This document shows, piece after piece, positions 23,502 to 36,654 of a DNA stretch of 64,000 nucleotides. Below the pieces are notes generated by a model, which saw only the letters and a program-made list of their open reading frames with translations, did no database searches and was not told where the DNA came from. The stretch comes from Diphasiastrum complanatum (lineage: Eukaryota > Streptophyta > Lycopodiopsida > Lycopodiales > Lycopodiaceae): assembly GCA_029204225.1 (NCBI GenBank), contig CM055105.1:50346745-50410744 (forward strand). The letters are read 5' to 3'. Position numbers and translations under genes: made by a program. How positions within the stretch are numbered: the stretch's first letter is position 1; each line of letters begins with the position of its first letter.

Positions 23502-24213
23502 TACATCCTTGCACCACGATGCATATGGAGGATACGTTACTCTACACTTCTCCTCCTTCACGACGCTCCAATAACGGATCTACGGATCTTGTTTAAACGG
23601 TTGTTAATCATCTTGTAAACTGTAATTACAATAAATCAAAAGACTCAAACAGCTATAAATACGTATCTGAGCGAAGAGAAGGGTGATAGATGTTGTTGAG
23701 TTGAACAATTTGTATGCACAGAGTGATCAAACGACCAAAAGGTCTTAAGTAACTAGCTCCTTAGAGTTAGTGATTTATACAGAGAGAGAGAGAGAGATCT
23801 AGAACTGTAGCTATTGTTTTGAGTCTGTAATTAGGAGCACACACTTATCAGTGCTATTGTATTGTGTCCAAATTCTCTTTTATATATATACATATTCGCT
23901 CCTGTTCAATCCTTACGTTCTTGATTCAATGCAATTGTCTCTCTCACTCTCTTCTTGCACAAAAACACGGTTATTAGAGACAGAGGATCGCATGGCTGTC
24001 CAAGACACCTAATGCTTTGCAATCCTACTGTTACGACAGTCTCAGACTCCTACTCTGATCACCCAAAAGGGATAACAAGCTTTTGATTTCGTTCCCTAGT
24101 CAATCCACGTTCCTGAAATCACAGTTACTACCGTGTTCATTATTTTTCTTACTGTTGGTAGAGACATTCATAATCAATTGTAGACCAAGCAGACTATCTT
24201 TCATACACCAACA
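23502..24213 (+). repeat. LTR-like direct repeat, copy A
   Basis: Starts TACATCCTTGCACCACGATG, has CTATAAAT at 23653-23660 and ends CATACACCAACA. It is alignable over its length with 24328-25010. Relative to copy B it has an insertion around 23725-23805 and lacks about 44 bases near 24170. The CA end and internal TATA word suggest an LTR, but a TG start is not clear. Confidence 0.75.
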
Positions 24214-24327
24214 TTACGGTTATCAACGTAGGAAGCAAACGGTCATCTACAAAGCAAACGATCAATAGTTGATCGAACGACCAGCAGTTGTTCAAACGAT
24301 TGCGGACAGACTACGACCATCACGGCC
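24214..24327 (+). other. Short spacer between two LTR-like repeats
   Basis: Only 114 bp, far too short for coding. It starts TTACGGTTATCAACG, which is weakly like the tRNA-Met primer word. The arrangement LTR, short spacer, LTR is that of a TRIM, a miniature non-autonomous LTR element. Confidence 0.45.
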
Positions 24328-25010
24328 TACATCCTTGCACTACGATGCATATAGAGGATACGTTACTCTGTACTTCTCCTCCTTCACGACGCTCCAATAA
24401 CGGATCTACGGATCTTGTTTTGGATGTTAATCATCTTGTAAACTATAATTACAATAAATCAAAAGACTCTGACAGCTATAAATATATACTAAGCAAAGAG
24501 AAGGGGTGATAGGTGTTGTTGAGTTGAACAATCTGTAGATGCACAGAGAGAGCAAGAACTATAGCCATTGTTTCAGAATCTGTAAGCAGGAATACGTGCT
24601 TATCAGCGCTACTGTTTTGTGTTCCGATTCTTTCATTTACACAGATTTGCTACTGTTCAATTATTACATTCTTGATTGAATGAAATTGTCTCTCTCACTC
24701 TCCTGCACACAAACACGGTTATCAGAGACAAAGGATCGCATGGCTGTCCAAGACGCCTAATGCTTCTCAATCCTATTGTTACAACAGTCTTATACTCCTA
24801 CTCTGATAACTCAAAAGGATAACAAGCTTTTGATTCCGTTCCCTAGTCAATCCACGTTCCTGAAATCGCAGTTATTACTGTGTTCACAATTGTGTTTCTT
24901 ACTATTGGTAGAGACATTGTTTACATCGTAATCGTCTCTCGTGTTTTGCTTCTGTCACGGCTCCGCTATAATCGTAGACCAAGCAGACCATTTCACGTCA
25001 TACACCAACA
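24328..25010 (+). repeat. LTR-like direct repeat, copy B
   Basis: Starts TACATCCTTGCACTACGATG, has CTATAAATAT at 24476-24485 and ends CATACACCAACA. See copy A at 23502-24213. The many substitutions between the two copies imply an old insertion. Confidence 0.75.
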
Positions 25011-25482
25011 ATTATTAGTGCCCATGGTATAATGACAAGTAGTCTGTGGGTTATGGGTCCACAAAACTAAATGAAGTGGGAAGCATCTGGAACAATTACA
25101 AATTTCACTTGTAAAATCACAAATTTGCTAGTAACAAATTTGTTATTCTCCACCGTCCCAAAATTCTGAGTCCTCGAGGAATGTAACCTACAAGTTAGAA
25201 AACACTAGTAGCTTTTGGCAAAATGTCAACTTCGTTTCACGGATCGGTTTTGGATTTTAATACATGGCTATGATGTCAAGCTTGAAGTAATGATCACTTT
25301 TGTTTTTTATTGTGTCAAAAACCGAGGTCGAACGGAGAAAAAATGACAGTTCTAAGAATTAAAACCTAAAATGGGAATAACTTTGAACAAAGGGGTCCTA
25401 AAAATAAAAAAAGTAATAATGACTAAATGATGATTATTTTACTCGGTGCACTGAACTGAACAATTTTCGTTTTCACATCACT
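25011..25482. other. Intergenic, nothing recognised
   Basis: No coding block or transposon end is visible between the LTR-like repeat and the CSN2 fragment. Confidence 0.5.
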
Positions 25483-25812
25483 GAACTCCTGACGTACATT
25501 AAGTCTGCTGTTATAAGGAACTACAGTGAAAAATGCATTAATAGCATTTTGGATTTTGTGTCTGGAAGTGCTAGCCAAAACTTGGAGTTACTTCAAGAAT
25601 TCTACCAGACAACTCTCAGACCAACTCTAATTCAAGACCAATTTGAGCTATGCAAGCTCTGGTTTGAAATGGGAAAGTACGGATGGATAAATAAGATCTT
25701 GAAAGAGCTACACAAGTCCTGTCAAAGGGAAGGTGGTTCAGATGATCAAAAGAAGGGCACTTAGATTCTTGAAGTCTATGCTATTGAAATCCAAATGTAT
25801 ACCGATTATGCT
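25483..25812 (+). pseudogene. COP9 signalosome subunit 2 (CSN2) fragment
   Basis: In one frame it reads ELLTYIKSAVIRNYSEKCIN, then ILDFVSGSASQNLELLQEFY, then LCKLWFEMGKYGWINKILKE and LHKSCQREGGSDDQKKGT, a stop, and ILEVYAIEIQMYT. These match the conserved N-terminal half of plant CSN2, a scaffold of the complex that removes NEDD8 from cullins. About 12 residues around the usual EEAKNERLWFK are replaced by a shorter unrelated stretch. The fragment has no introns and no ends of the gene, so it is a captured or retrocopied piece and not functional. The same reading phase is used by the ABC fragment to its right. Confidence 0.9.
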
Positions 25813-26004
25813 TGAATCTTCACAAACAAATGCTTCAGCAGATTTCTGTCAATTTCCAAAAATAAGCACCTCCGGATCAAACAGAACACCCTTACTTCAG
25901 TAACTATCTCCGAGAAAAAACAGCTGCTAGTCCTCACGATCCAAAATAAAAAATGGGTAGCAATTCCCAGATCGCAAACAGATGAAGGCGAATTAATCTT
26001 ATAA

Positions 26005-26262
26005 GGAGTTTCAATTGAGGTTACTGAAGGGACTGTCGTTGGGATCATCAGTCCAAATGGCAGTGGAAAATCAACACTTCTACGAGCATTGAATCGTTTG
26101 TGGGAGCCACCCTCTGATTCAGTTTTTCTTGATGGGGAAGATGTAACCAAGCTGAACGTGATAAGTGTCCGTAGACGTGCTGGAACGCTTTTCCAAACTC
26201 CTACCCTCTTTGATGACAACATCCGATACGGGCCAGGCCTTCAGGGCAAGAAGTTGAATGAC
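26005..26262 (+). pseudogene. STAR1/ABCI17-like ABC ATPase fragment
   Basis: Reads GVSIEVTEGTVVGIISPNGS, then GKSTLLRALNRLWEPPSDSV and FLDGEDVTKLNVISVRRRAG, then TLFQTPTLFDDNIRYGPGLQ and GKKLND. This covers Walker A (SPNGSGKS, normally GPSGSGKS) to the Q-loop region (LFQ) of the nucleotide-binding subunit resembling rice STAR1 and Arabidopsis ABCI17, which are linked to aluminium tolerance. A few residues between the LFD and NIRYG segments are missing. Signature motif, Walker B and the rest are absent; after GKKLND the frame runs on to 26490 in unrelated sequence. A stop lies just upstream at 26002-26004. Confidence 0.85.
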
Positions 26263-27339
<1,077 letters not shown>

Positions 27340-29582
27340 ATGTAATAAGCTCTTTATGTAACTGTTTGCCATCTCTAGATCTCTTTGGCACTCGAGCAAC
27401 AATACATCTGCTCTGGCCCTTGTATACCTTCCAATAAGGTAAGTTGCCATAAGGTGACAATCTCACAGGGAGAAGTGAGCCATCGAACAATTCTTGTACT
27501 AACTGAGAATCTTTTTCAAAATCTTTACTAAGTACAAACTGTTCGAATAAAGTAGAGGAGAACTGAATATATTTACACTTGAACAAAAAATAAAACTTGC
27601 AAATGTGCCAAACTGCCAAAAATTATATGTACAAAATGTTCTATATTCGTGGGATTTAAATTTGTCTTGCAAGTTATGTTTTATCTCCGCAAAATAACTG
27701 GAAAAGTTCATCTCCCAATCGGTGTAGATACTATACAGCTCCGGATATGCCATGTTAATATCCAATAGCAGACTTGCATCATCAAATTCTTCCTCGGCCT
27801 TTTGGTGAATACAACTTAATAAATTGCGCATGCTTCCTCCAAAACTTTCACTTCAAGTCGTTATGCCGCAAAAACTGGTACTCCTTGATTCGGATGTACT
27901 CTAGCGCATACAAAAATGTGGACCCTATGTACAATTTGACTGATCCAAAGGGAATAACTTTGAACTTTCCTTGGATGATGGCCCAACATAGACATCCTTT
28001 CTACTCTATGCTTAGTAGGTCCCCTAACTAAAGGATATCGTCTTTGTTCCACTCCAATTGCCAATCGTCGAATGCCATGCCTATCATGCATGGTAGCACC
28101 AAATAATCCATATGCCACTGTAATTCCACATTGAAATGGCAAGGACTCCACTTCCAAAATCTTTTAGAAAAAACCTGAAATCGTTCTACACACACCTTCG
28201 ACTGATTTCTCTTCTGTTGCTTTGGTTTAGGCTGTGCTTCTGTCATGTCTTGCCTATGGATATCTGCAACAAGCTTCTGGTCTTCGAGCTACTGTATGAC
28301 ATCTTGTACTTCCTTTTGTAGATCAGAAATTTTTACACACGCCTTAGCATACTCCAAGTGATCTGCCACTCTTGTCCAGTTTCGGGTTGCTTGGAGCTGC
28401 TTAGTCAATTCTTCGATCTTCTCCAGAGTCTGCGAATATTTCTTCGTGCGCATCTGGCCCAAAGTAAGTTGTTGTTTCAATTGATAACTCCTTCAACTCC
28501 GCAAGTTCCTTCTTGACAAGTGTTTTGTCATTTTTGAGAGGAATCAGAGATTCAACTCGAAATTTTTTTAGCATTTGATCTTGAGGAGATTGCAACTTCG
28601 ACGAATCTATTTGGATTGAACCAGAGCTGCTGCATAGTTGCAAGGCAGTTTTGGCTTTTATTCGCCTTAAGCCTTCATCATGAAGTTTGGTCTGCAGAGA
28701 GGCCTTTTTTGCCCTAACCTTATTTAGTTTGGCTGTGAACGAATTAAAATTTTTCTGCAAATCTGCAGATTTGGCTTGGAGTGCCTTATTCGCATTTTCT
28801 AATGACTGGGCTTCTTCGTTCGACTTTTGAAGCAGTCGGCCCAATGAGAGATTTCGGTCATTCAAAAGTTTATTACCTGCTTCCAGAGATGAATTTTGCT
28901 CAGACAACATCTCTATGTTGCTGGTCATCTCATCTATTTGCTGGAATAGCTACATTGTATTGTCTTGTATGTGTAGGTCAAACGAATGGATCTTCCCCAC
29001 AATGTCCTTGGCACCTAAGGAGAACTGATGGTACCACTTATAAAGATTATTTTACTTTCCTCTTCGTCCTCCTCTGTGTCAACAACTTCCTCCTCTGCTC
29101 CTTTGCCTTTGTCGGAGATAGTTTCTTTGTCGTCCGTAGATGCAGAGTCCTTCTGCTTGGGTGAAATCCTGGCAGAAATGGGAACGACAACTAAAGTTTC
29201 GTCTGCTGCAGAAGCTTTTGCAGCAGCATCCTCTCCTGCGTCAATAACTTCCTTCTCTGCTTCTGCATCAACCTCCATGGCAGAAGAAGCTACTGATTGG
29301 TCTTCTCAAGTGTCCTGCAGGAGGCTCGACAGATCAATCTTTGTTGGTGCTAATATCTTTCCTGCCAATACTCCCTGCTCTGTTTGTGTAAGAATGCTGA
29401 AATAATCGCACAAACACGAGATATGTGCTCCCACCGCAGCAAACTTCGTATGCTTGATCAAGTGCAAAAATGCTTTGTAGGTGATAGAACCAAAGCAAAT
29501 GAGCTAACCATCTAGAGCATCAATAAGATAACCAAAATTTTGTGCTGAAATTGTTGCATCAACATCGATGATGAAGGGCACC

Positions 29583-30078
29583 TGTAAAGTCCTTAATACA
29601 AGGATCCTATTCTAAGCATTCCAATCACTTAGCAACACAAGGGAACCTGATGGTGGACAAACCAACCCAACCAAACCTAGATTGAACGGATCTGGCCCCC
29701 AAGCTATGGATCAATCAAAAAGAGGAGTATGGCATCACACCAGCAGCATCCTGCCACCGGTCATGCTATCAAGCATACACTAGTGAGAGCCCAATAGGTA
29801 TACTTATACCCTCCAAGGACCATGCACCACTAGTAGTGCACTGTGACACCTCACTGGACACCTCTGCAGCCAATCTGGGCCACGTCATCCAGTTCTCCAA
29901 TGACTCACTAATAGACCCATATAAATCCACCATCAAGTGTTTTAGGCCTACAACCATTAATTATGACCATGTACACATAAGCGTCCCAAATCCCTTATAG
30001 TCATAATTAACTTACGGGTTTTTGATCTACCGGTCTCTAGCGTGGACACGCTACCCGAGACCAGTCATGGGCATGACA
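29583..30078 (-). mobile_element. Chromovirus LTR, copy 1 (3' LTR)
   Basis: On the minus strand it starts TGTCATGCCCATGACTGG after a purine-rich AAGAGGTGAAGAA tract and ends GGACTTTACA, 496 bp. Directly upstream on that strand lie the end of integrase and a chromodomain. The same family recurs at 33745-34158, 34380-34860 and, on the plus strand, 62369-62866. Confidence 0.85.
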
Positions 30079-30780
30079 TTCTTCACCTCTTATTCAAGTT
30101 CTATCCTCAGAACTTAAAACTGGGAAAGTTCCTCCTTAGGCTTCCTTTTGGTTGTTAGGAATCATCATCGTTTGTACATCCCTTCCATCGAACCAGATGC
30201 TCGTTAACTCTACAATTTCTCAATCGTTTAGTTCTTGTATCCAAGATCTTTTCGGGTTCAAGTGGAGACACACCCGATGATTCATCTAACAGGTCCAATC
30301 GATCTCCAGATTCAAGATGCCCTCCTTCACGTAGACTCTTTCAGAGACGGCTTACGTGAAATACAGGATGCACTTGAGATCCATCTGGGAGTTTCGATTG
30401 GTAAGCTAAGAATCCGATTTGTTTTAAGATCTTAAACGGTCCTCTATATCTAGGGGACGATTAGTAATGCTATCTGGTACGCATTACACTTGAATCCATC
30501 GAGATTCTCAAAAAATACCCAACCCCCCACTTGGAAGTCTCTTGGTGATCTTTTCAGGCCTGCATAATGTCGGTCCCCATCCCAGGTACACTAGACATTC
30601 TCACGTGCAATCCATAGCATTTCCTGCATATCATGTAGGAAATTTGCTACTTTCTAAAACTTAAACACCTGAGTCTCTACCGCAATGGGTGGTATAGGTT
30701 TAAAACTGTACGTAAGCACGCACGGGCTATAACCGGTAGCCAAATGCTTACTATACCCCAATCTCCATCAAGATGACTAC
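30079..30780 (-). pseudogene. Chromovirus integrase end and chromodomain, decayed
   Basis: The minus strand gives, in shifted frames, [15 protein letters not shown], then EPEKILDTRTKRLRNCRVNE and HLVRWKGCTNDDDS, the typical end of chromovirus Pol: the FHVS segment followed by a chromodomain thought to steer integration to particular chromatin. Further upstream is a degenerate integrase tail (AFGYRL). Stops and frameshifts are frequent. It precedes the LTR at 29583-30078. Confidence 0.75.
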
Positions 30781-33744
30781 CTCTCCGAGGAGATTGCTAT
30801 GAAAATATGTATAGATATCTTAACTGATCTTCTGATCATGTAGGTAATCCTTCTTTTAACCGATCAAGTATAAGTAGAATCTGAACTATGATTTGTCAAT
30901 CATAATTCATCGGATTCTTGTCCTATACTCAATAAAAGAACGTGATATCCTCACATAGGCAACACCCAATGATTAGAAAATCTTTTAAGCTTAGAGTAAT
31001 CCTCACATAGCAAATACGGCCAACCAAAAGAGACCAATGAACTTCGAAATGCAAATGTTCATAATGTCACTTTGATAATCCGCAAAGCCTAAACAGACAC
31101 TCTATAACTTCTTGGTCTATACCCGAATAAACATAGTCGATTTGGTAAGGTGAGCAGTCGTACCAGAATTTCACTAACCTATTTAATCATCCGAGATATG
31201 AACACTATCCTCTCCTATGGATTAGGTATTTTCTAGAATATGAGTTATGATTCACCAATCTCAACTCTCCAGATTCCTGAGACCATACCCTATCATAAGA
31301 GTGCATCAAAATTCATAAATGACACATGAGTTGTTCCAAAAAGTCCCTTTCCATCTGGAAAGTTTCAGACTTTTCCAACTCACACACAGTGCCTATAAAA
31401 GGAGTGTAATTCCAAGGAGGCCCTTACTTTAGACATGGCACAAATGCACAAATTGTCATTCCAAAGTTAGGGTCCCAATCTAGAATATGTCTAGATTTTC
31501 CTCTTAAGTTCTAATATAGGATAACTTAAGATTTACTGGAACCTCATTACGTGAAGTTCTAACTTTTGGCAATCCACAACTATCCAACTCTCCCGAGTCT
31601 TCTGGGATAGCATTCCATCCTTTCCGAACGAGAAAAGATAAGTCCCAAAAGTTTTCATGTATTCTATGCAAACTCATATGTAAACAAATCCAAAATGACT
31701 CATAAATTTTGTGACTTATAAGCAATACATTTCAACAATAATATCCATAAGTAAGATTTCTATTGTTGATTTACAACAACTAACACAGAAGTAGCGCTCC
31801 TGACTCGGCTAGCTGTATCGAATTTTAAAAATATTTAACTGTCTTGACGTGGTACCAAAACACCACATCTAATCTGATTCTAAATCAACCCTAGGTCAAT
31901 AAGCAATTCTTAATGAGAAATTGCTATAACCCAGTGAGAAACTGTCTCAACACAATTCTCATCAATATGCCTATGTACCAACAACTAGTTTATGCATGCA
32001 AATAAACTTAGTTCATGGAATACTTTGTAGATCCACAAGATTAAAAGTTTGTTCAAAAGGTTTTAATGATCCCACAAAGATTCACTACATAACATATCTC
32101 TACAGATATCTCCAGATTTGTACAAAACACTTTCATAACCGAGATTCTTGTAACTTGGTTATCCTCTAAGAGAGAATACTACTCAAAGAGTGCTATTTCA
32201 CATCCAAAAAATCTCAACCCGAGATTAACTCAAAAGAATATATTGCAAACATGAATTTCCTTCCTTGCATCAACCCACGGATCTCAGTCCAAACTAAGAT
32301 CAAGCTAACTATATCCAGCAAGAAACAGGTTTCAACAACCCCCATCGTGCAATAGAATTACCAAGTTCTGACACAAATCAATTGGACTTGTTATCAGCCA
32401 CTTTCCTACCGCAAGACTACTTTCTAAATTTTTCTCCCTTTTAAATCTTCAAACCAAAAATCTACTATAATCCATAAAGGATTTCTGTAATATCTAGATA
32501 TTCTATCATTTCTGATTTGTAAAATAGGTCCGTCAGCTATAATAGATTCCTCCTAGAATCTCTAATAGATGCTTCTCCTTGATAACTCTCTTTTCTTTCT
32601 ACCTCTCTCTCTTTTTAACAGGAAATGCCACGAGTTTCCAAGAGGTGCATATCATTCTTGATTTGCTCAGGAGAAGTTTCAAAGAAAATATACGAGAAAA
32701 TCTTGAAAGCCAAAAAAATGTTGCATCATTGTTAGCAATTACCAATGATGTCCCAACACAGTGACTAAACCAAAGATCTCGTTACCAAGCTTGAGAATTC
32801 ACCCGTAGATCAGAAAAGGATTTCTTGAAGATTCAAGTAGAGAAAACAATTTTAGAAAATAGTCTCATTAACCATTTTAGTGACATCGTTAGGTCAACGG
32901 GTAATCAAAATTACCTTCCAAGAAATCACAAAAAATCGGGTTAATTAACGTGTTGAGAAATTCACCAACATATTCTTTATAAAGAAATAGCTTGCCGGGT
33001 TTTTGGTTTTGTAAATTTGAGATATCCTAAAAAGGGGTCATGACCAATATCTCAAATTTCTGACAAAACACCCGTTTTATGACCGACAGTATTTGGCATC
33101 ATTAAGATTTATGGCCATACTATGGTCAACTAATCCAGTTAGTTTCAGATCTTCAATTTGGAATTGCCCGTGTCCCATACCACAGGTTCTTCCACCACGA
33201 AGGCCCTCCACTTCCTAATCAAAGTGTCTGAAACATAATACAAGTATATGAAGTTCTCGAGAATTTATAAAAAATCCCAACTTCAACTCAATCAAACATT
33301 CTTTCGCCTCTTTTCACAATCTTTACGGTCACCGTAAGGTTCACGGTGACAAATTTAGAAATGGGAAAGAATGAACCGGCTTTTTCTTGTTCTTAACAAC
33401 AAACAGTGTTGGTACGCCCACAGCTTCAAGCACATCAAGAAACAACTTCTTCGTTCCATTTTAGTTTTTCCATCCTTGGCTTCTGGGCCAAAAAAAATCC
33501 AAGAATTACTGTTCTCGGTTGCCCATTGCAGTTAATTAAAGCGAATCTAATTCATCAATTGTGAAAAAGCCTAATGGAATTCCTCTAGGAATTCAGCCCA
33601 ATCACAGTTCTATGGGTTGCATCCTTCACCGCGAGGAGGCCTTACCCAAAGCAAAAAACTGACGAAATTCACTTTTTTATTCTGGGACGTTGCATAAGCT
33701 AAAGTAGCTTGGCCAACGATTTATCCAGTCAATAACAACTTCCG
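30781..33744 (-). other. Retroelement-derived non-coding stretch
   Basis: No coding block is visible over 3 kb. Around 31957-32160 the minus strand aligns with the plus strand at 46531-46735 (shared CATAGGCATATTGATGAG, GCATGCATAAACT-type and GTGGATC words), so it is a repeated sequence, probably the internal non-coding region of an LTR element. Confidence 0.5.
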
Positions 33745-34344
33745 ACCCAACCGAACCTAGATCGAACGGATCTAGCCCCCAAGCTATGGATCAATCACAA
33801 AGAGGAGTATGGCATCACACCAGTAGCATCCTACCACCGGTCATGCTATCAAGCATACACTAGTGAGAGCCCAATAGGTATACTTATACCCTCCAAGGCC
33901 CATGCACCACTAGTAGTGCACTGTGACACCTCACTGGACACCTCAGCAGCCAATCTGGGCCACGTCATCCAATTCTCCAATGACTCACTAATAGACCCAT
34001 ATAAATCCACCATCATGTGTTTTAGGCCTACAACCATTAATTATGACCATGTACACATAAGCGCCCCAAATTCCTTATAGTCATAATTAACTTACGGGTT
34101 TTCGGTCTACCGGTCTCTAGCGTGGACACGCTTCCCGAGACCAGTCATGGGCATGACATTCTTCACCCCTTATTCAAGTTCTGTCCTCAGAACTTAAAAC
34201 TGGAAAAGTTCCTCCTTAGGCTTCCTTTTGGTTCCCAGGAATCATCATCGTTTGTACATCCCTTCCATCGAACCACATGCTCGGTAACTATACAATTTCT
34301 CAATCGTTTAGTTCTTGTATAATATATCTTTTCGGGTTCAAGTG
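33745..34344 (-). mobile_element. Chromovirus chromodomain plus LTR, copy 2 (LTR end lost)
   Basis: On the minus strand, 34344-34159 encodes LEPEKIYYTRTKRLRNCIVT and EHVVRWKGCTNDDDSWEP, an open chromodomain, followed by the LTR start TGTCATGCCC at 34158. The LTR lacks about its last 80 bases, being cut near 33745. It is closely similar to the unit at 29583-30250. Confidence 0.82.
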
Positions 34345-34379
34345 AAATTGTTGCATCAACATCGATGATGAAGGGCACC
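34345..34379. repeat. Duplicated 35-bp flank of the disrupted coding region
   Basis: These bases (minus strand GTGCCCTTCATCATCGATG and on) are identical to those beside LTR copy 1 and encode VPFIIDVDATIS of the disrupted frame. Here they are joined to a chromodomain instead. Confidence 0.85.
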
Positions 34380-34860
34380 TGTAAAGTCCTTAACCCAAGG
34401 ATCCTATTCTAAGCATTCCAATCACTTAGCAACACAAGGGAACCTGATGGCGGACAAACCAACCCAACCGAATTTAGATCGAACGGATCTAGCCCCCAAG
34501 CTATGGATCAATCAAAAAGAGGAGTATGGCATCACACCAATAGCATCCTGCCACCGGTCATGCTATCAAGCATACACTAGTATACTTATACCCTCCAAGG
34601 CCCATGCACCACTAGTAGTGTACTGTGACACCTCATTGGACACCTCTGTAGCCAATCTGGGCCACGTCATCTAGTTCCCCAATGACTCACTGATAGACCC
34701 ATATAAATCCACCATCAAGTGTTTTAGGGCTACAACCATTAATTATGACCATGTACACATAAGCGTCCCAAATCCCTTATAGTCACAATTAACTTACGGG
34801 TTGTCGGTCCACTGGTCCCTAGCATGGACACACTACCCGAGACCAATCATGGGCATGACA
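34380..34860 (-). mobile_element. Chromovirus LTR, copy 3
   Basis: On the minus strand it starts TGTCATGCCCATGATTGG and ends GGACTTTACA, 481 bp; compared with copy 1 it lacks about 15 bases near 34580. It joins the disrupted coding region directly at 34861, while 34345-34379 repeats the 35 bases that follow copy 1 at 29548-29582. Confidence 0.85.
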
Positions 34861-35605
34861 ACACTTGGTTGGCGTACTTGCAGAAAAACTTCATCTGCGC
34901 ATCCTTCACCATGGTCATCTTATACCCCTTGCTAGGTACGTAGTAGTTCGACAAAAAATAGGTCGACTCACCAATAGCATCCTTGGTCATAACATTGGCT
35001 GCCCCATTAGTTGGCAAACCAAGAGCTTCTAAAAATACAGCTTCATTCACTAAAAAAGTAGTGTTCGACAATGAAACCTGGAAATTAGAGTCAGCCACCG
35101 TATGGATAGAGTGAACGAACTCGGTGCTAACCTCTGACAACACAATAGAGGGGTCCACTTTCAAATCACCAATCCTGCAACGATCCAGTAGAGACTGAAT
35201 TGAAGCAAGACAGATATATGCTCGTATTTTTCAGTGAATGGTTGTGCTAGTGCTCATACTTGCGTCCATTTTGATTGCAAATATGATCGCAGATTGATGG
35301 AAGAGTGGTAGCGGGCACAAAAGCAGCAAGCAATAGAAAGCAAGAAAGTAAAAAGAAAGTGTAAAGTGAAAATACAAAATTAGAGGTTTTAACAATGACA
35401 CAGTGGAGACGATGATTACGTGGCAACATGATTTGACAATTGTCACATTCATGAATAAAAAGTGCTGACTAAGAATTAATCTTTAGTTAATAAATTAAGA
35501 CCATTTAAATTTAAAAAAATATATAATCATGCCTACGCAGTCTTCCACGTAGTCATAAATATGAACTTAAATGTGAATGACCTTTTATAACATGGACAAA
35601 TAGCT

Positions 35606-36654
35606 CGATGGGTTTTGTTGCTACAAGAGTTCAATTATCAAGTAGAGCTTCGTCAAGGAAAGTATCATACTAATGCTGATTATCTTTCATGCCTAAATAC
35701 GGGAAGGACTGAAGAGCCGTTGAATGATGACTTTTCAGATGAAAATTTGTTTCGAATTCTTTATATTTTGATATTATAATTTATTTTAAAGATCAGATAT
35801 ATCCTGATGGATATGATTTGAAGAAGAAAACAATATCTCAATACAAGGTTGTACCTTATGCCATCATTAACAATGTTCTGTTTAAGCTTGGTGCAGATCA
35901 TCAGCTAAGAAGGTGTCTTGAAGTAGAAGATATACCAAAGGTTATTCAAGCCTTACATTCTGAAGACGCTAGTGGACATTTCACTTTAAAGAATATTGTT
36001 AATAAGATTATGACTGCCAAGTATTGGTGGCCTACCATGTTTAGGGATGTTTCTATCTATATCCAATCTTGTGATCCATGCCAGAGATCTAGTAAACCAA
36101 CCAAATCCATGAATTGGCCATTGACGCCAATCATTCCTCTCGCACCATTTTTAAAGTGGGGGATTGACTTTGTTGGACCAATTAAGCCAATAACTCGACA
36201 CACAAAATGTCGATACATTTTGGTAGCAACGGATCATGCAATGAAGAATGTTGAAACGGAAGCGACGAAACGAAACGATGCAAAAACTGTCACTACTTTT
36301 CTATTCAAATCTATGATTACACGTTATGGGTGTCCTCTTGAGTTAGTTAGTGATCATGGTACTCATTTTCTAAATGATACAATTCGACTACTGACTACTT
36401 ATTTTCTGATCAAACATAGAAAGACAACCCCTTATAATCCGAAAGCCAATGGATTAACTAAAAGAGTGAATGGAATTTTATGCAAGATCCTTAACAAGAT
36501 TACTGTTGCACATGCTACAGACTGGGATCAAAAGCTACCTTCAGTACTTTGGGCATATAGAAACACAGAGAAGATCACAACGAAACATACTCCTTATTTT
36601 CTTACATATGGTATGCATCCAATTCTTCCGATTGAATTGATGTATCAATCATGA
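35606..36654 (+). pseudogene. Gypsy RNase H end and integrase fragment
   Basis: About 35606-35760 gives the RNase H tail (ARWVLLLQEFNYQVELRQGK, YHTNADYLSCL). After a frame break, 35818-36654 is open for 278 codons: the zinc-binding region with HFTLKN, YWWPTM and SCDPCQRS, then the core WGIDFVGPI with the first catalytic Asp, LVSDHGTHF with the second, and a region where the catalytic Glu is expected (NGLTKRVNGIL; Glu appears replaced by Lys in TKRVN). Integrase inserts the cDNA. The WGIDFVGP form suits a non-chromovirus gypsy lineage. No chromodomain or LTR follows. Confidence 0.85.

Larger units (their letters stand above)
27340..35230 (-). pseudogene. Broken coding region of unknown function, split by LTR elements
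   Basis: Read from right to left: 35230-34861 is open (RIGDLKVDPSIVLSE, NTTFLVNEAVFLEALGLP, MKFFCKYANQV); after the LTR insertions it resumes at 29582 as VPFIIDVDATISAQNFGYLI, has two stops, passes an acidic stretch (29278-29015, EEVVDTEEDEEE), a frameshift to AKDIVGKIHSFDLHIQDN, then a coiled coil at 28960-28290 (SEQNSSLEAGNKLLNDRN, LEKIEELTKQLQATRNW). Weaker open segments follow to 27340 (MEVESLPFQCGITVAYG, VEQRRYPLVRGPTKHRVE). The N-terminal part has a general likeness to plant transposon-associated proteins, but I do not recognise the family. Lost frames show it is dead. Confidence 0.6.

Noticed and set aside
24214-24327. A clear tRNA primer site in the TRIM-like spacer
   Set aside because: TTACGGTTATCAACG is only loosely like the Met tRNA complement.
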